Source: Liolophura sinensis (Eukaryota; Mollusca; Polyplacophora; Chitonida; Chitonidae). Taken from it: a DNA stretch of 64,000 nt. Numbering within the stretch: the stretch's first letter is position 1; the number at the start of each line of letters is the position of its first letter. This document shows positions 50,401-59,472 of this stretch, in pieces. The stretch lies in the NCBI RefSeq assembly GCF_032854445.1, contig NC_088300.1, positions 37,478,458 through 37,542,457 on the forward strand, in the 5' to 3' direction. The notes beneath the pieces were generated by a model that was given only the letters and a program-made list of their open reading frames with translations, was not told where the DNA came from and did no database searches. Both the position numbers and the translations under genes were made by a program.

Positions 50401-53400
50401 CTTCCTGCAGCAGATTGGGCCACCTCTGTTTGAAGTGGTCATCTATACCTCAGAACAGGGATTTGTAAGTCTCACATCATTAGCTTCACTTCCTGCAGTA
50501 GATTGGCCCGCCTCTGTTTGAAGTGGTCATCTATACCTCAGAACAGGGATTTGTAAGTTTCACATGATTAGCTTCACTTCCTGCAACAGATTGGGCCACC
50601 TCTGTTTGAAGTGGTCATCTATACCTCAGAACAGGGATTTGTAAGTTTCACATGATTAGCTTCACTTCCTGCAACAGATTGGGCCACCTCTGTTTGAAGT
50701 GGTCATCTATACCTCAGAACAGGGATTTGTAAGTCTCACATGATTAGCTTCACTTCCTTCAGCAGATTGGGCCACCTCTGTTTGAAGTGGCCATCTATAC
50801 CTCAGAACAGGGATTTGTAAGTCTCCCATGATTAGCTGCACTTCCTGCAACAGATTGGGTCACCTCTGTTTGAAGTGGTCATCTATACCTCAGAACAGGG
50901 ATTTGTAAGTCTCGCATGATTAGCTTCACTTCCTGCAGTAGATTGGCCCGCCTCTGTTTGAAGTGGTCATCTATACCTCAGAACAGGGATTTGTAAGTCT
51001 CACATGATTAGCTTCACTTCCTTCAGCAGATTGGGCCACCTCTGTTTGAAGTGGTCATCTTTCCTCAGAACAGAGATTTGTAAGTCTCACATCATTAGCT
51101 TCACTTCCTTCAGCAGATTGGGCCACTTCTGTTTGAAGTGGTCATCTATACCTCAGAACAGGGATTTGTAAGTCTCACATGATTAGCTTCACTTCCTGCA
51201 GCAGATTTGGCCGCCTCTGTTTGAAGTGGTCATCTATACCTCAGAACAGGGATTTGTAAGTCTCACATGATTAGCTTCTCCTCCTGCAGCAGATTGGGCC
51301 ACCTGTGTTTGAAGTGGTTATCTATACCTCAGAACAGGGATTTGTAAGTCTCACATGATTAGCTTCACTTCCTTCAGCAGATTGGGCCACCTCTGTTTGA
51401 AGTGGTCATCTATACTTCAGAACAGAGATTTGTAAGCCTCACATCATTAGCTTCATTCCAAGTATAACCATTGATGATGTTGGAAGGTGTGGTACATTTT
51501 GGGGGGTTGGTTGTCACAAAGTGCACAAGTGTTCACAGTATTCAGAGATAAAGGAGTCCCTTTCTTAATCTCAATATCTCTGGAATCATTTTTTTTTTTT
51601 CAAGATAAACCAGGTTCAGGACATTGCAAATGGAACTGGTGATGAATTTGTGAAAGGAAGATATGCTATCTTTGCATGCATTGCTTAGGTCTTCTGTCTT
51701 GTTTTGTAGACTGCCTATCCTATCCTGGACAGCTTGGATCCTAATGGTTACATCATGTACAGACTGTTTCGTGATGCCACAAGGTACATGAATGGCCATC
51801 ATGTCAAGGTGGGTTCACATGCACTGATTATAACAGAATGTGGATAACTCTAGTCCCTTCATTTTCTTCACCCATAAACCTGATCACAGTCACACATCTG
51901 AAACATTGTTTAGTACGCCATAAAACAAATTAATCTAGTGTGTAAAAAGTTTGGCATAGTGTGCTTGCTTGTTGGCTGACTGGACAAGTAGTCAGTAAAG
52001 ACTGATAACTAAGGTAGCCTTCATCTTTTCTCAAATGTATATTAAATTTCCCTTATCTTCAGTTGCTCTGGGGGCCAGTGGCAGAGGGCATTAACAAGCC
52101 AACACGGCGCAATGACCCTGGTGCCTCTTACCAATGCGGTTGCTGTGAGTTCAAGTCCAGCTTATGCTGACTTCCTCTCCAGCCGCAAGTGGGAAGGCTG
52201 CTAGCAACCTGCAGTTTCCCCCCACCATAATGCTGGCCGCCGTCCTATGAGTGAAATATTCCTCAGTGAGGCGTGAAACACCTATCAAATAAATAAATAT
52301 ACCATTTGCTATGCGATGTGGCATTAGGCCTTAATCATTCATTCATTCATTCAGTTGCTGTGAGATGTTGATTTTGTGGGGGGTTTTTTTTTTTTGCTTT
52401 TCTTTTTAGGATTTAAGTTGCCTGAACCGAGATTTGTCAAAAGTGATTATCGTAGACTGGAATGAGGAGTCGTATCGTCTTCAGCCGCGTAATGCTCTAG
52501 GTGTAAAACGCTGGACTGGTAATGATGAGGACAGAACCCTGATGGATCTGGCACAGTTCCTTAGAAGTATGTATAACAGAGCAGTGCCTCCATGTAGTCA
52601 TGCCCCATAAACGTGTTCAGATCAACAAACTTGCAGAAATACATGTACATGCAAAATTCGGAAAGAAGCATGGTTTCCTTTTCACCTGATCAGATACGTT
52701 TGAGTTAGGAAGATTAACTCTGTTCAGAACTTTGACCACAGTAGAACAGAAAACTCTGAAGACCATCAGCAAAGAGTTGTGCTTAAAGGGATACGTGATT
52801 GATACTGATTGGTTGACAATGGGAACAGCGTTTCCTGGGTTAAATCCTGCAGCCTTGTTCACGCTTGAATAAATCTGACATACCTTAAGTTCAGCGGAGG
52901 CTAGGCATAGCCTGGACTTGCATATCTCTCACACCAGCCAATCAGAATCGACAAGGCATAGCCTGGACTTGCATATCTCTCACACCAGCCAATCAGAATC
53001 GACAAGGCATAGCCTAGACTTGCATATCTCTCACTCCCAGCCAGTCAAAATCAATATTGTATCCCTTTAAGATGTGTGTTTAAGATAAAATCGAGTATAG
53101 CAAAGAATAATGACAAAAAATTACAGTTCTGGTCAGGTGTGAAGTCTTTCCATTAAAGTGAGTTGGATACATCAGTCAAGCTTCTGGCATATGTGTGCAT
53201 ATACATGTGCATGCCAGGCAATGGTTTTTGCGATTTGCTTATGATAGCGAGGGGATGAGGGTGTAAAAAAGTGCATGATTTGTGCATACCTTGTTAATGG
53301 TTTCACCAGTGCTGTGATATAATTAGTTTGAGTTTCACGCACTGCAAATGGCAATGGCAAATCTCATAGACCTTTTCATTGACACAAGCGTATAATTCTC

Positions 53401-56400
53401 TCACGTTTGACATCAGTGAGTATTAATTTGCATGGCATGTCCTACATAGTATATTTATAGTTGCTCAAAATGAACATCTAAAGCCATGAAATAAATCAGA
53501 AGGACAGTATATCCAAGTTCCATTATTAAGTTGTGTGCAGTTTGTGCTGTCTGATGTTTGTCGGTCTTCAAACAGTATGGTGTGCGTACCTCTACACCAT
53601 TTGAGGGTATTATACAGTTTGTTAGCAACTTGCCAATGGTCAGTGGTTTACTCCGTACCCTCCATTTTCCTCCATCCATAAAACTTAACCGTCATCATGC
53701 ATACATGTACAACTGAAATATTTTTGAGTATGACAAGCAATAATCCAGCATTGCAGTCATTTCCGTGAGATTATATTGAGTACAGCATATAAAGTACGTT
53801 GATGTCCTTGAAATGATTGTATCATTGTATTATATGTCAGTCTATCATCTGGTAATCACATGTTCAGTGAAGGTTGCCAAAGTAGAGAGCTGTGTCTTGT
53901 TGTTGTAGCTGTGGGCATGAGTGGTGTAGAGGATGTCAGAACAGTACTAGACTACTACAAGCAGTTTGATGACCCTATAGGAGCTTTTAAAGAAAACCAA
54001 CAGAAACTTCAGGTTTGTCATCTATGAGTTTTCCTCACTCACTAGCCCAGCGTAGTGACCCAGAAGCCTCTCACCAATGCGATCGCTGTGAGGTCAAGTC
54101 CAGCTCATCCTGGCTTCCTCTCCGGCCGTACGTGGGAAGGTCTTGCAGCAACCTGCGGATGGTCGTGGGTTTCCCCCGGGTTTTGCCTGGTTTCCACTCA
54201 CCATAACACTGGCCGCCGTCTAAGTGAAATATTCTTGAGTATGACGTAAAACACCAATCAGTTAAATAAAGAAATAAATTTATGAGTTTTTCTCAGTCTT
54301 GAGATGCCACTTGAGGGTATACTGAATCCCTTTTACAGTTGAGGTCACATTGTAATACCTGTCCTCTACCTTAGGGGCAAAAATTTACGGCAACTTTTTT
54401 TAGCACTCGACATATTCTTAATGGTAGTTGTAAAAATAGTACATCAATTTCCTTTGACATACAATACAGCCATTTCCTTTGACATACAGTACAGCCATTT
54501 CCTATGACATAATGTACAGCCATTTCCTATGACATAATGTACAGCCATTTCCTTTGACATACAGTACAGCCATTTCCTATGACATAATGTACAGCCATTT
54601 CCTATGACATAATGTACAGCCATTTCCTTTGAAATACAGTACAGCCATTTCCTATGACATAATGTACAGCCATTGCCTATGACACAATGTACAGCCATTG
54701 CCTTTGACATACAGTACAGCCATTTCCTATGACATAATGTACAGCCATTGCCTATGACACAATGTACAGCCATTGCCTTTGACATACAGTACAGCCATTT
54801 CCTATGACATAATGTACAGCGATTTCCTTTGACATACAGTACAGCGATTTCCTATGACATAGTGTACAGCCGGAGCGAAACCTTAAATCCTGTGCCCATT
54901 GTGGACAAAGGACGGTCGGGGTATTATACGCCAACCGTCCGCATATCATATGTCGACCGTCTATGGATCATACACATACCCTCCACGGATCATACGCGGA
55001 TAATGTTTCCCTCCTTACATGCGTGGTGATGCCATCCTACAGCCACCATACATAGATGATAAATCTTGATGAGAGTTTATTATCATTGTGAAGTACTGTT
55101 TTCTGGCACACCTTCCAATCAGGTGAAGCTGGACTGGCATGCTGATTCCAGTCATGTTTCAAAAAGGGAAAATTGATGAGCTCTTTATAATCTGATTATA
55201 CATTTTTCTACATAGCCAAGCCATAATAAATCCCCAAGGGGACACTTTACATTATTATGTAATCTGTTGCAGACATCTGTAATTTCAAGTGTGCATCCAT
55301 GTTTGCCATTTTCGAACATGTGCTTGTGAGTAGTGAGGACCGAAAGGCCTGTTTTCGACAGCCGTTTGTTTTATGCATAGAGCTGTGTTATAGATATTTC
55401 GGTCCTCAAAACTGCCATGAAATTGAAGCGCGTTTGGCGAGGATTGAAAGGCCAGGGTGTTCTATTTTCAACAACTAATGTACACAATGCATGGAGCTGT
55501 GTGATGAAAATACTGATGTGACCTTACGAACCTCCCACGTGTAAAGCTGTGTTAATTTTTGCTCAGCAGCGATAGAGAGTACAGGGTCGTGGCATTGGGA
55601 CAGATTTCCATAATTTTATAAGGCTTATTGCCCATGACAGCCTTTATGATTAAACTAGCGCAGCTTTATTGGATGTAGATTGACTTTCACTCCTCCATCA
55701 CAGTTTTACAGGGAAGTATATCTGTAAACTGAAACTAGAATTGTTTGCCTATTGGTTAGTGTCATAAAACCATACCCTGATCGTAGCACCATATTGCCCT
55801 TGTATGGTCCGCATATGGTTAGGATCCAGCTGTAGGCCTACTGTAGTTTGATATTTGAATTGATCCGTAAAATAAAACATTTTCCAACGTCACCCTTGTA
55901 AAATACTATTTACAATGGAAACACAAAATGGCAGTGTAAGTGTCGTTTTTATTGAAAGCAAAGTTGGGTAACGCACTAGCGCAGCGCAATGACCATGGAG
56001 CCCCTCAGCAATGCGGTCGCTGTGAGTTCAAGTCCAGCTCATGCAGGCTTCCTCTCCAGCTGTATGTGGGAAGGTCTGGCAGCAACCTGCGGATGGTCGT
56101 GGGTTTTCCACCACACCCCCCTCCCTGGGCAGAGCCCGGTTTCCTCCCACCATAATACTGGCCGCCGTAGTATAAGTTAAATATTCTTGTGACAGTTTGG
56201 TGAAACATTGGTGTAAAATACCAATCAGATAAATAAATAAATGCTGAAAGCAGAAGAATCAATCATGATTTAAAATGGTGTAGAATTCAGACTTTTTTTG
56301 CATTTCTTGGAGCATTAACTACATATATCCGCTGTGTTTTTGCTGTAGGAGGAGCAGTCCAAACAAGCCCTGAAGTCCAAGGATGCGCCCAGTTCTTCAT

Positions 56401-56435
56401 TTTTATCTTCCCTGTCAGCTAGAAAGAGATTATAG
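38399..56435 (+). CDS. TIMM50: TIMM50, receptor subunit of the mitochondrial TIM23 translocase, complete, 11 exons
   Basis: TIM50 sits in the inner mitochondrial membrane, receives presequence proteins from the TOM complex and passes them to TIM23. Exons: 38399-38655, 41314-41474, 43929-43960, 45132-45153, 47156-47214, 48724-48843, 50181-50288, 51710-51808, 52410-52566, 53909-54012, 56349-56435. They sum to 1206 nt, giving 401 aa plus TAG. All introns are GT-AG and phases agree throughout. Residues 1-85 form a basic, acid-poor start ([19 protein letters not shown]) typical of a matrix-targeting presequence. One membrane helix lies near 116-138, and the FCP1/NIF-like domain spans about 195-340 with [38 protein letters not shown] and CLNRD. 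As in animal TIM50 generally, the DxDx(T/V) phosphatase motif is not conserved. The start codon context is AAAATGG. Exon 7 is the seed of a large tandem array. Confidence 0.96.
40109..40259 (+). mobile_element. 5'-truncated SINE, TIMM50 intron 1
   Basis: It keeps the core from CACGTGGGAAGGTCTGGCAG to the AAATAAAT tail. ACAGGCACTGTC and ACAGGCACAGTC flank it (40097-40108 and 40260-40271). Confidence 0.88.
40490..40730 (+). repeat. Dispersed repeat family X, copy 4
   Basis: AGAGTTCTATTGATTTTAGAA, GTTTTGAGGTTTGCTTGG, AAAATTGTAGATTTCAGCAC and CTCTAAAAATGCACATTTG match the copy at 7612 in order. Confidence 0.7.
41095..41240 (+). mobile_element. Diverged truncated SINE just before TIMM50 exon 2
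   Basis: GTATGTGGGGACG, CCACCATAATGCTGG and GGAATATTCTTGAGTACC match the family core. The copy lies within 75-220 nt upstream of exon 2. Confidence 0.75.
41940..42575. mobile_element. Non-autonomous element with a hairpin and ~120-156-bp internal period, TIMM50 intron 2
   Basis: TAGCTCGCCTGTA is followed by a perfect stem-loop (GCCTGTA, loop ACAAAG, TACAGGC at 42153-42172). Then AGTGCTGCATGTATTG (42255), AGTACTGCATGTATTG (42411) and CACTTCATGCATTG (42532) mark three diverged internal repeats. Bivalve pearl-type elements also have tandem cores of about 160 bp; placing it there is inference. Confidence 0.4.
43353..43619 (+). mobile_element. Full-length tRNA-derived SINE with 11-bp target duplication
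   Basis: It starts GGGGCCTCCGTGGCTCAGTTGG and has a B-box-like GAGTTCAAGTCC, a conserved core with CCACCATAATG and TATAAGTGAAATATTCTTGAG, and an AAATAAAT tail. It is flanked by CTTGTGTTGGT (43342-43352) and CTTATGTTGGT (43620-43630). It lies in TIMM50 intron 2. Confidence 0.93.
43806..43912 (+). mobile_element. SINE 3' fragment directly before TIMM50 exon 3
   Basis: CTCCCACAATAATGCT, GTGAAATATTCTTGGGTATGG and an AAATAAATAATAAAT tail. It ends 16 nt before exon 3, so it supplies part of the intron's 3' end. Confidence 0.75.
43929..47214 (+). CDS. TIMM50: TIMM50 exons 3-5, including a 22-nt microexon
   Basis: Exon 3 (43929-43960, 32 nt) reads [10 protein letters not shown]. Exon 4 (45132-45153) is a 22-nt microexon reading MKDEFSE, flanked by TTCTTTTGCAG and GTAAGTATT. 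Exon 5 (47156-47214) reads [19 protein letters not shown]. The phases are 1-0, 0-1 and 1-0. This is the region that links the membrane helix to the receptor domain, corresponding to the IPDEFDND-type segment of vertebrate TIM50. The microexon is supported by phase, splice sites and the conserved DEF. Confidence 0.8.
44497..44675. repeat. Dispersed repeat family Y, copy 2, TIMM50 intron 3
   Basis: GAAACATTCTGAGAGAACTG, GTGGGGTGTAGAGAAG, ACATAACTTCCACTG and GATGTACAGTA match the copy at 2005. Confidence 0.6.
45448..45537 (-). mobile_element. SINE 3' fragment, TIMM50 intron 4
   Basis: TATTTATTTGATTGGTGTTTT and ACCGTACTCAAGAATG identify the tail and the end of the core. Confidence 0.75.
46077..46239 (-). 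mobile_element. 5'-truncated SINE, TIMM50 intron 4
   Basis: It has the core and a long (TTTA)n tail read on the plus strand. GAAGATAT flanks it at 46069-46076 and 46240-46247. Confidence 0.87.
47391..47627. repeat. Direct tandem duplication, about 119 bp x 2, TIMM50 intron 5
   Basis: GTAAATGTAATGGTACTTAACAG ... AGAGTATCCCTCAGGTTCAT ... AAAAGCCTGGAATTTG occurs twice in a row, with a few substitutions. Confidence 0.9.
48256..48471 (-). mobile_element. SINE without its tail, TIMM50 intron 5
   Basis: It runs from GCCGTACTCGAGAATATTTCAC through the core to the tRNA-like head GCGCGCTAACCAACTG. The A-rich tail is absent. Confidence 0.85.
48724..52566 (+). CDS. TIMM50: TIMM50 exons 6-9: FCP1/NIF-like receptor domain
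   Basis: Exon 6 (48724-48843) carries [20 protein letters not shown], the most conserved block of the family. Exon 7 (50181-50288) reads [16 protein letters not shown] and ends [10 protein letters not shown]. Exon 8 (51710-51808) has [15 protein letters not shown], and exon 9 (52410-52566) has [18 protein letters not shown]. Exons 6, 7 and 8 are all phase 0 at both ends, so skipping exon 7 or including extra phase-0 units would keep the frame. Exon 7 is followed directly by 13 further copies of its 3' half. Confidence 0.94.
48844..50046. other. TIMM50 intron 6, left part, nothing recognised
   Basis: AT-rich intron sequence of about 1.2 kb with no repeat I could match elsewhere in the window, up to the duplicated exon half. 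Confidence 0.5.
50047..50180 (+). repeat. Duplicated 5' half of TIMM50 exon 7 with its acceptor (decoy)
   Basis: The sequence TCTCATTTCAG|TATGGTACAGGCTG occurs twice, with the exon borders at 50105 and 50181, 76 bp apart. The upstream copy has TGC for TGG and TGA for the CGA arginine codon, so splicing to 50105 would give YGTGCRFKK and a stop. It is therefore a non-functional or regulatory decoy. Confidence 0.9.
50225..51460 (+). repeat. 88-bp tandem array of a partial TIMM50 exon with its splice donor, 14 copies
   Basis: The 54-nt coding block CAGATTGGGCCACCTC... (18 codons, [18 protein letters not shown]), its GTAAGT donor and 34 nt of intron recur with a period of 88 bp. Blocks start at 50235, 50323, 50411, 50499, 50587, 50675, 50763, 50851, 50939, 51027, 51114, 51202, 51290 and 51378. 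The first belongs to the real exon 7. One unit is 87 bp long. Each unit begins after CTTCCTGCAG, CTGCAACAG or CTTCAG, which resemble acceptors. Units 4 and 9 share the variant TAGATTGGCCCGCC, a sign of multi-unit duplication. Confidence 0.97.
52078..52301 (+). mobile_element. Diverged SINE, TIMM50 intron 8
   Basis: The head (GGGCCAGTGGCAGAGGGC) is diverged, the B-box GAGTTCAAGTCCAGC is present, and an internal deletion removes part of the core. The tail is AAATAAATAAAT. Confidence 0.83.
52783..53070. mobile_element. TTAA-flanked MITE with three internal 51-bp tandem units, TIMM50 intron 9
   Basis: The left end TTAAAGGGATAC and the right end GTATCCCTTTAA form inverted repeats that continue imperfectly for about 30 bp. 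Inside, the unit GGCATAGCCTGGACTTGCAT... starts at 52904, 52955 and 53006. The TTAA at both ends suggests a piggyBac-type target site. Confidence 0.65.
53600..53755 (+). mobile_element. Old subfamily SINE-related copy, TIMM50 intron 9
   Basis: AACTTGCCAATGGTCAGTGG, CCTCCATCCATAAAAC and GAAATATTTTTGAGTATGAC match the older subfamily. Both ends are indistinct. Confidence 0.55.
53909..56435 (+). CDS. TIMM50: TIMM50 exons 10-11: C-terminal segment
   Basis: Exon 10 (53909-54012) reads [18 protein letters not shown], matching the [19 protein letters not shown] block of vertebrate TIM50. Exon 11 (56349-56435) encodes a short polar tail ending LSARKRL and stops at TAG 56433-56435. The intron between them holds two SINE copies and a 25-bp minisatellite. 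Confidence 0.92.
54038..54280 (+). mobile_element. SINE, nearly full length, with 15-bp target duplication
   Basis: It has the family core and tail, and lacks the first ~30 nt of the head. It is flanked by TATGAGTTTTCCTCA (54023-54037) and TATGAGTTTTTCTCA (54281-54295). It sits 26 nt past TIMM50 exon 10. Confidence 0.9.
54445..54870. repeat. 25-bp minisatellite, about 17 copies, in TIMM50 intron 10
   Basis: CAGCCATTTCCTATGACATAA alternates with CAGCCATTTCCTTTGACATAC variants at 25-bp spacing. The minus strand stays open (MSKAMAVHC / [10 protein letters not shown] translations), a by-product of the repeat. Confidence 0.95.
55964..56244 (+). mobile_element. SINE copy with internal insertions, TIMM50 intron 10
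   Basis: It starts near GGTAACGCACTAGCGCAGCG and ends AATAAATAAATGC. TGAAAGCAAAG and TGAAAGCAGAAG flank it. A C-rich insertion near 56110 and a short insertion before the tail set it apart. Its end is about 100 nt before the last TIMM50 exon. Confidence 0.88.
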
Positions 56436-56940
56436 CAGTGTTTTGTGTCATGACAGTGTTATGTGAAATTTCAAATTCTCTGCAGCAAGAGAGAAGGAAC
56501 ACAATCATTGGATAGATGAACAGAATCTACATATACCTGACATCTGGACTTATCATACTGTGAGTAAGACCAAGTCCGTGCTGCTGTGTTTTAAGATCCT
56601 TGTTTTCACTGTGTACATATTATAACCGTGCATGACTTACAGTGTAAGGCAAGCTGGAATTATCATCCAGCAGTGTACTGGCAGAATGGTACTGTTTGTA
56701 CACCATCATCATCTAGTGCTGTTAAGGTTTTGTAAGAATAGGATATTGTGGATGCCTGTCAAAACGAAAAGAATGTACTCCTGTTGCCATGACTTCACAA
56801 AGGTGAAGCGTTTTATCTTCATTTGTGATGCAAGTTACTTCACCAAAATCCATGCCAGAAATATACAACATATAGATAACATTTTGCTATCCAGAGGAAG
56901 AGAAATAGTGAAAGGGTAAGACAAGTGTGTGTTTGAGAGA

Positions 56941-58262
56941 CTCAGTGCGGCAGCAGCGCTGGTGAAATACGAACCCAACTCTGTGACAGCATAACTTGTG
57001 AAGGAGAGACCCAACTCTATGGCAACAGTGCTGGTGAAGAACAGATCCAACTCTGTGGCAGCAGAGCTGGTGAAGGACAGACCTAACTCTGTGGCAGCAG
57101 AGCTGGTGAAGGAGAGACCCAACTCTGTGACAACAGAGCTGGTGAAGGAAAAACCAACTCTGTGGCAGTAGAGCTGATGAAGGACAGACCCAACTCTGTG
57201 GCAACAGAGCTGGTGAAGGACAGACCTAACTCTGTGGCAGCAGAGCTGGTGAAGGACAGACCTAACTCTGTGGCAGCAGAGCTGGTGAAGGAGAGACCCA
57301 ACTCTGTGACAACAGAGCTGGTGAAGGAAATACCCAACTCTGTGGCAGTAGAGCTGATGAAGGACAGACCCAACTCTGTGGCAACAGAGCTGGTGAAGGA
57401 CAGACCTAACTCTGTGTCAGCAGAGCTGGTGAAGGACAGACCTAACTCTCTGGCAGCAGAGCTGGTGAAGGACAGATCCAACTCTGTGGCAACAGAGCTG
57501 GTGAAGGACAGACCTAACTCTATGGCAGCAGAGCTGATGAAGGACAGATCCAACCCTGTGGCAGCAGAGCTGGTGAAGAACAGATCCAACTCCGTGGCAG
57601 CAGAGCTGGTGAAGAACAGACCCAACTCTGTGGCAACAGAACTGGTGAAGGACAGACCTAACTCTGTGGCAGTAGATCTGGTGAAGGACAGACCTAACTC
57701 TGTGACAGCATAACTTGTGAAGGACAGATCCAACTCTGTGGCAACAGAGCTGATGAAGAACAGACCCAACTCTGTGGCAACAGAGCTGGTGAAGGACAGA
57801 CCTAACTCTGTGGCAGTAAAGCTGGTGAAGGACAGACCCAACTCTGTGGCAGCAGAGCTGATGAAGAACAGACCCAACTCTGTGGCATCAGAGCTGGTGA
57901 AGGACAGACCTAACTCTGTGGCAGCAGAGCTGATGAAGAACAGACCCAACTCTGTGGCAGCAGAGCTGGTGAAGGACAGACCTAACTGTGGCAGCAGAGG
58001 TGGTGAAGGACAGACCCAACTCTGTGGCAGCAGAGCTGGTGAAGGACAGACCTAACTCTGTGGCAGCAGAGCTGGTGAAGGACAGACCTAACTATGTGGC
58101 AGCAGAGCTGATGAAGGACAGACCCAACTCTGTGGCAGCAGAGCTGGTGAAGGACAGACCCAACTCTGTGGCAGCAGAGCTGGTGAAGGACAGACCTAAC
58201 CTTGTGGCTGCAGTACTGGTGAAGGAGAGACCCAACTCTGTGGCAGCAGGCCTGGTAAAGGA
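56941..58262. repeat. 36-bp minisatellite downstream of TIMM50, about 36 copies
   Basis: The unit GTGGCAGCAGAGCTGGTGAAG plus GACAGACCTAACTCT repeats every 36 bp. On the plus strand it reads as a 12-residue repeat VAAELVKDRPNS. The frame is broken by GCATAA stops (near 56990 and 57710), a 1-nt loss near 57150 and a 2-nt loss near 57987. The minus strand also stays open for long stretches (ELGLSFTSSAAT). A 5-unit (180-bp) higher-order duplication is seen, for example 57129 against 57309. It lies 0.5 kb past the TIMM50 stop and may be in its 3' UTR. I favour a non-coding array. Confidence 0.9.
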
Positions 58263-58994
58263 TATTTTTGCCGACAACTGCTTTCAGGAAGACATATTAT
58301 GTGATGCCAGTTTTAGTCTTTTTTTCAAATTTTCCAATTGTGCTTTCCTGCATTGAGGCTTTTCGTTTGTGGTACAAGTCTGTGATTCCTGATGTGAATG
58401 TACATATAATTTGCACATTAATCCAAGAGAAATCTACCTGGAATGAACTCTGCTTGTGGTGAAGGGTGGGTAGGTAAAGCTTGAAAAAAAGTTAAGTAGG
58501 AAATGCATTTAACAAAGCTCTTTATCCACATCAAACATTCACCAAGATATGCAATTGCTCTAAAATGTTAATACTAGTTTTCTTCAGCATTTGTACAAGA
58601 ATTAAATTTTAAATTGCATTATTTAGTTTGTATACACACAATGAGTAAATATGCACTGCTCACTTCATGTTATATAGGACCGGTTTTAGTTTTAAGTTTG
58701 AGTGAAATAATTACAGTAAAATGTGTTTTTGCTCCACAGACCTTTTTGCTAAAGTTGCTGCCTTGTATTATTGATTACATGCTATACAGTTATGATTAAA
58801 GAAGTTTTGCCCCTTGTCCAGAAAATGTTACATTTCTGTTGTAACTGAGTATACCAGCAAAAGCAACATGGACTTGCTGGAAAATTGTGAAATAGACTGT
58901 GTAGGGGACATCAGAGGATTTTTAGGGTTGCGTGACATAATGCATCAGTAGTTAATCATCATGTTATCTGAAATTTATTGTTCCTTCTCCATGG

Positions 58995-59000
58995 AATAAA
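58995..59000 (+). terminator. AATAAA, candidate TIMM50 polyadenylation signal
   Basis: AATAAA is followed by GT-rich sequence (TGTTTTTGTTG). ATTAAA variants occur earlier near 58604 and 58795. If this site is used, the 3' UTR includes the 36-bp array and is about 2.6 kb long. This is inference. Confidence 0.3.
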
Positions 59001-59472
59001 GAACAAATGTTTTTGTTGCAAGGCCCAACAAACCTATGCAATTTCGAGGAAATCAAAAGTTGTTGATATTCATAATATATAACTGAACACTAGATGATTA
59101 TGAAGTGCTGTAGACATCCTGACTTGATGTTAACACTGTGTGTATACTTATATAATCTGATGGTCTACCTGTGTTAAGTTTAGATTATACGTATACGACT
59201 ATGTTGTAGTTGTAATTGTATCAGCACCAGTATAATATGTGAATACGTTGCCATAAAATACTCTACACCCACATACAGCAGTGTGTAGAGCAGTAAGTAT
59301 ATGTATATATCTGCTTACTGTTTGAACACGCATTCAGCCTTTACACCAGGGGAGCCATGCTGACCTGCGGGATCAGAACTTCCAGTATTAAATGGGGGCA
59401 ATAGGTAATCTTTTTCAGTCATAAAAACATCACCCAAACCATCGCATACAGGAACAGGACACCTTCCTCAGC

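Noticed and set aside
54015-54249. Serine-rich open frames of 60-75 codons at 13175, 43396, 54055, 55989 and similar places
   Set aside because: All are translations of the SINE core and recur wherever the SINE occurs.
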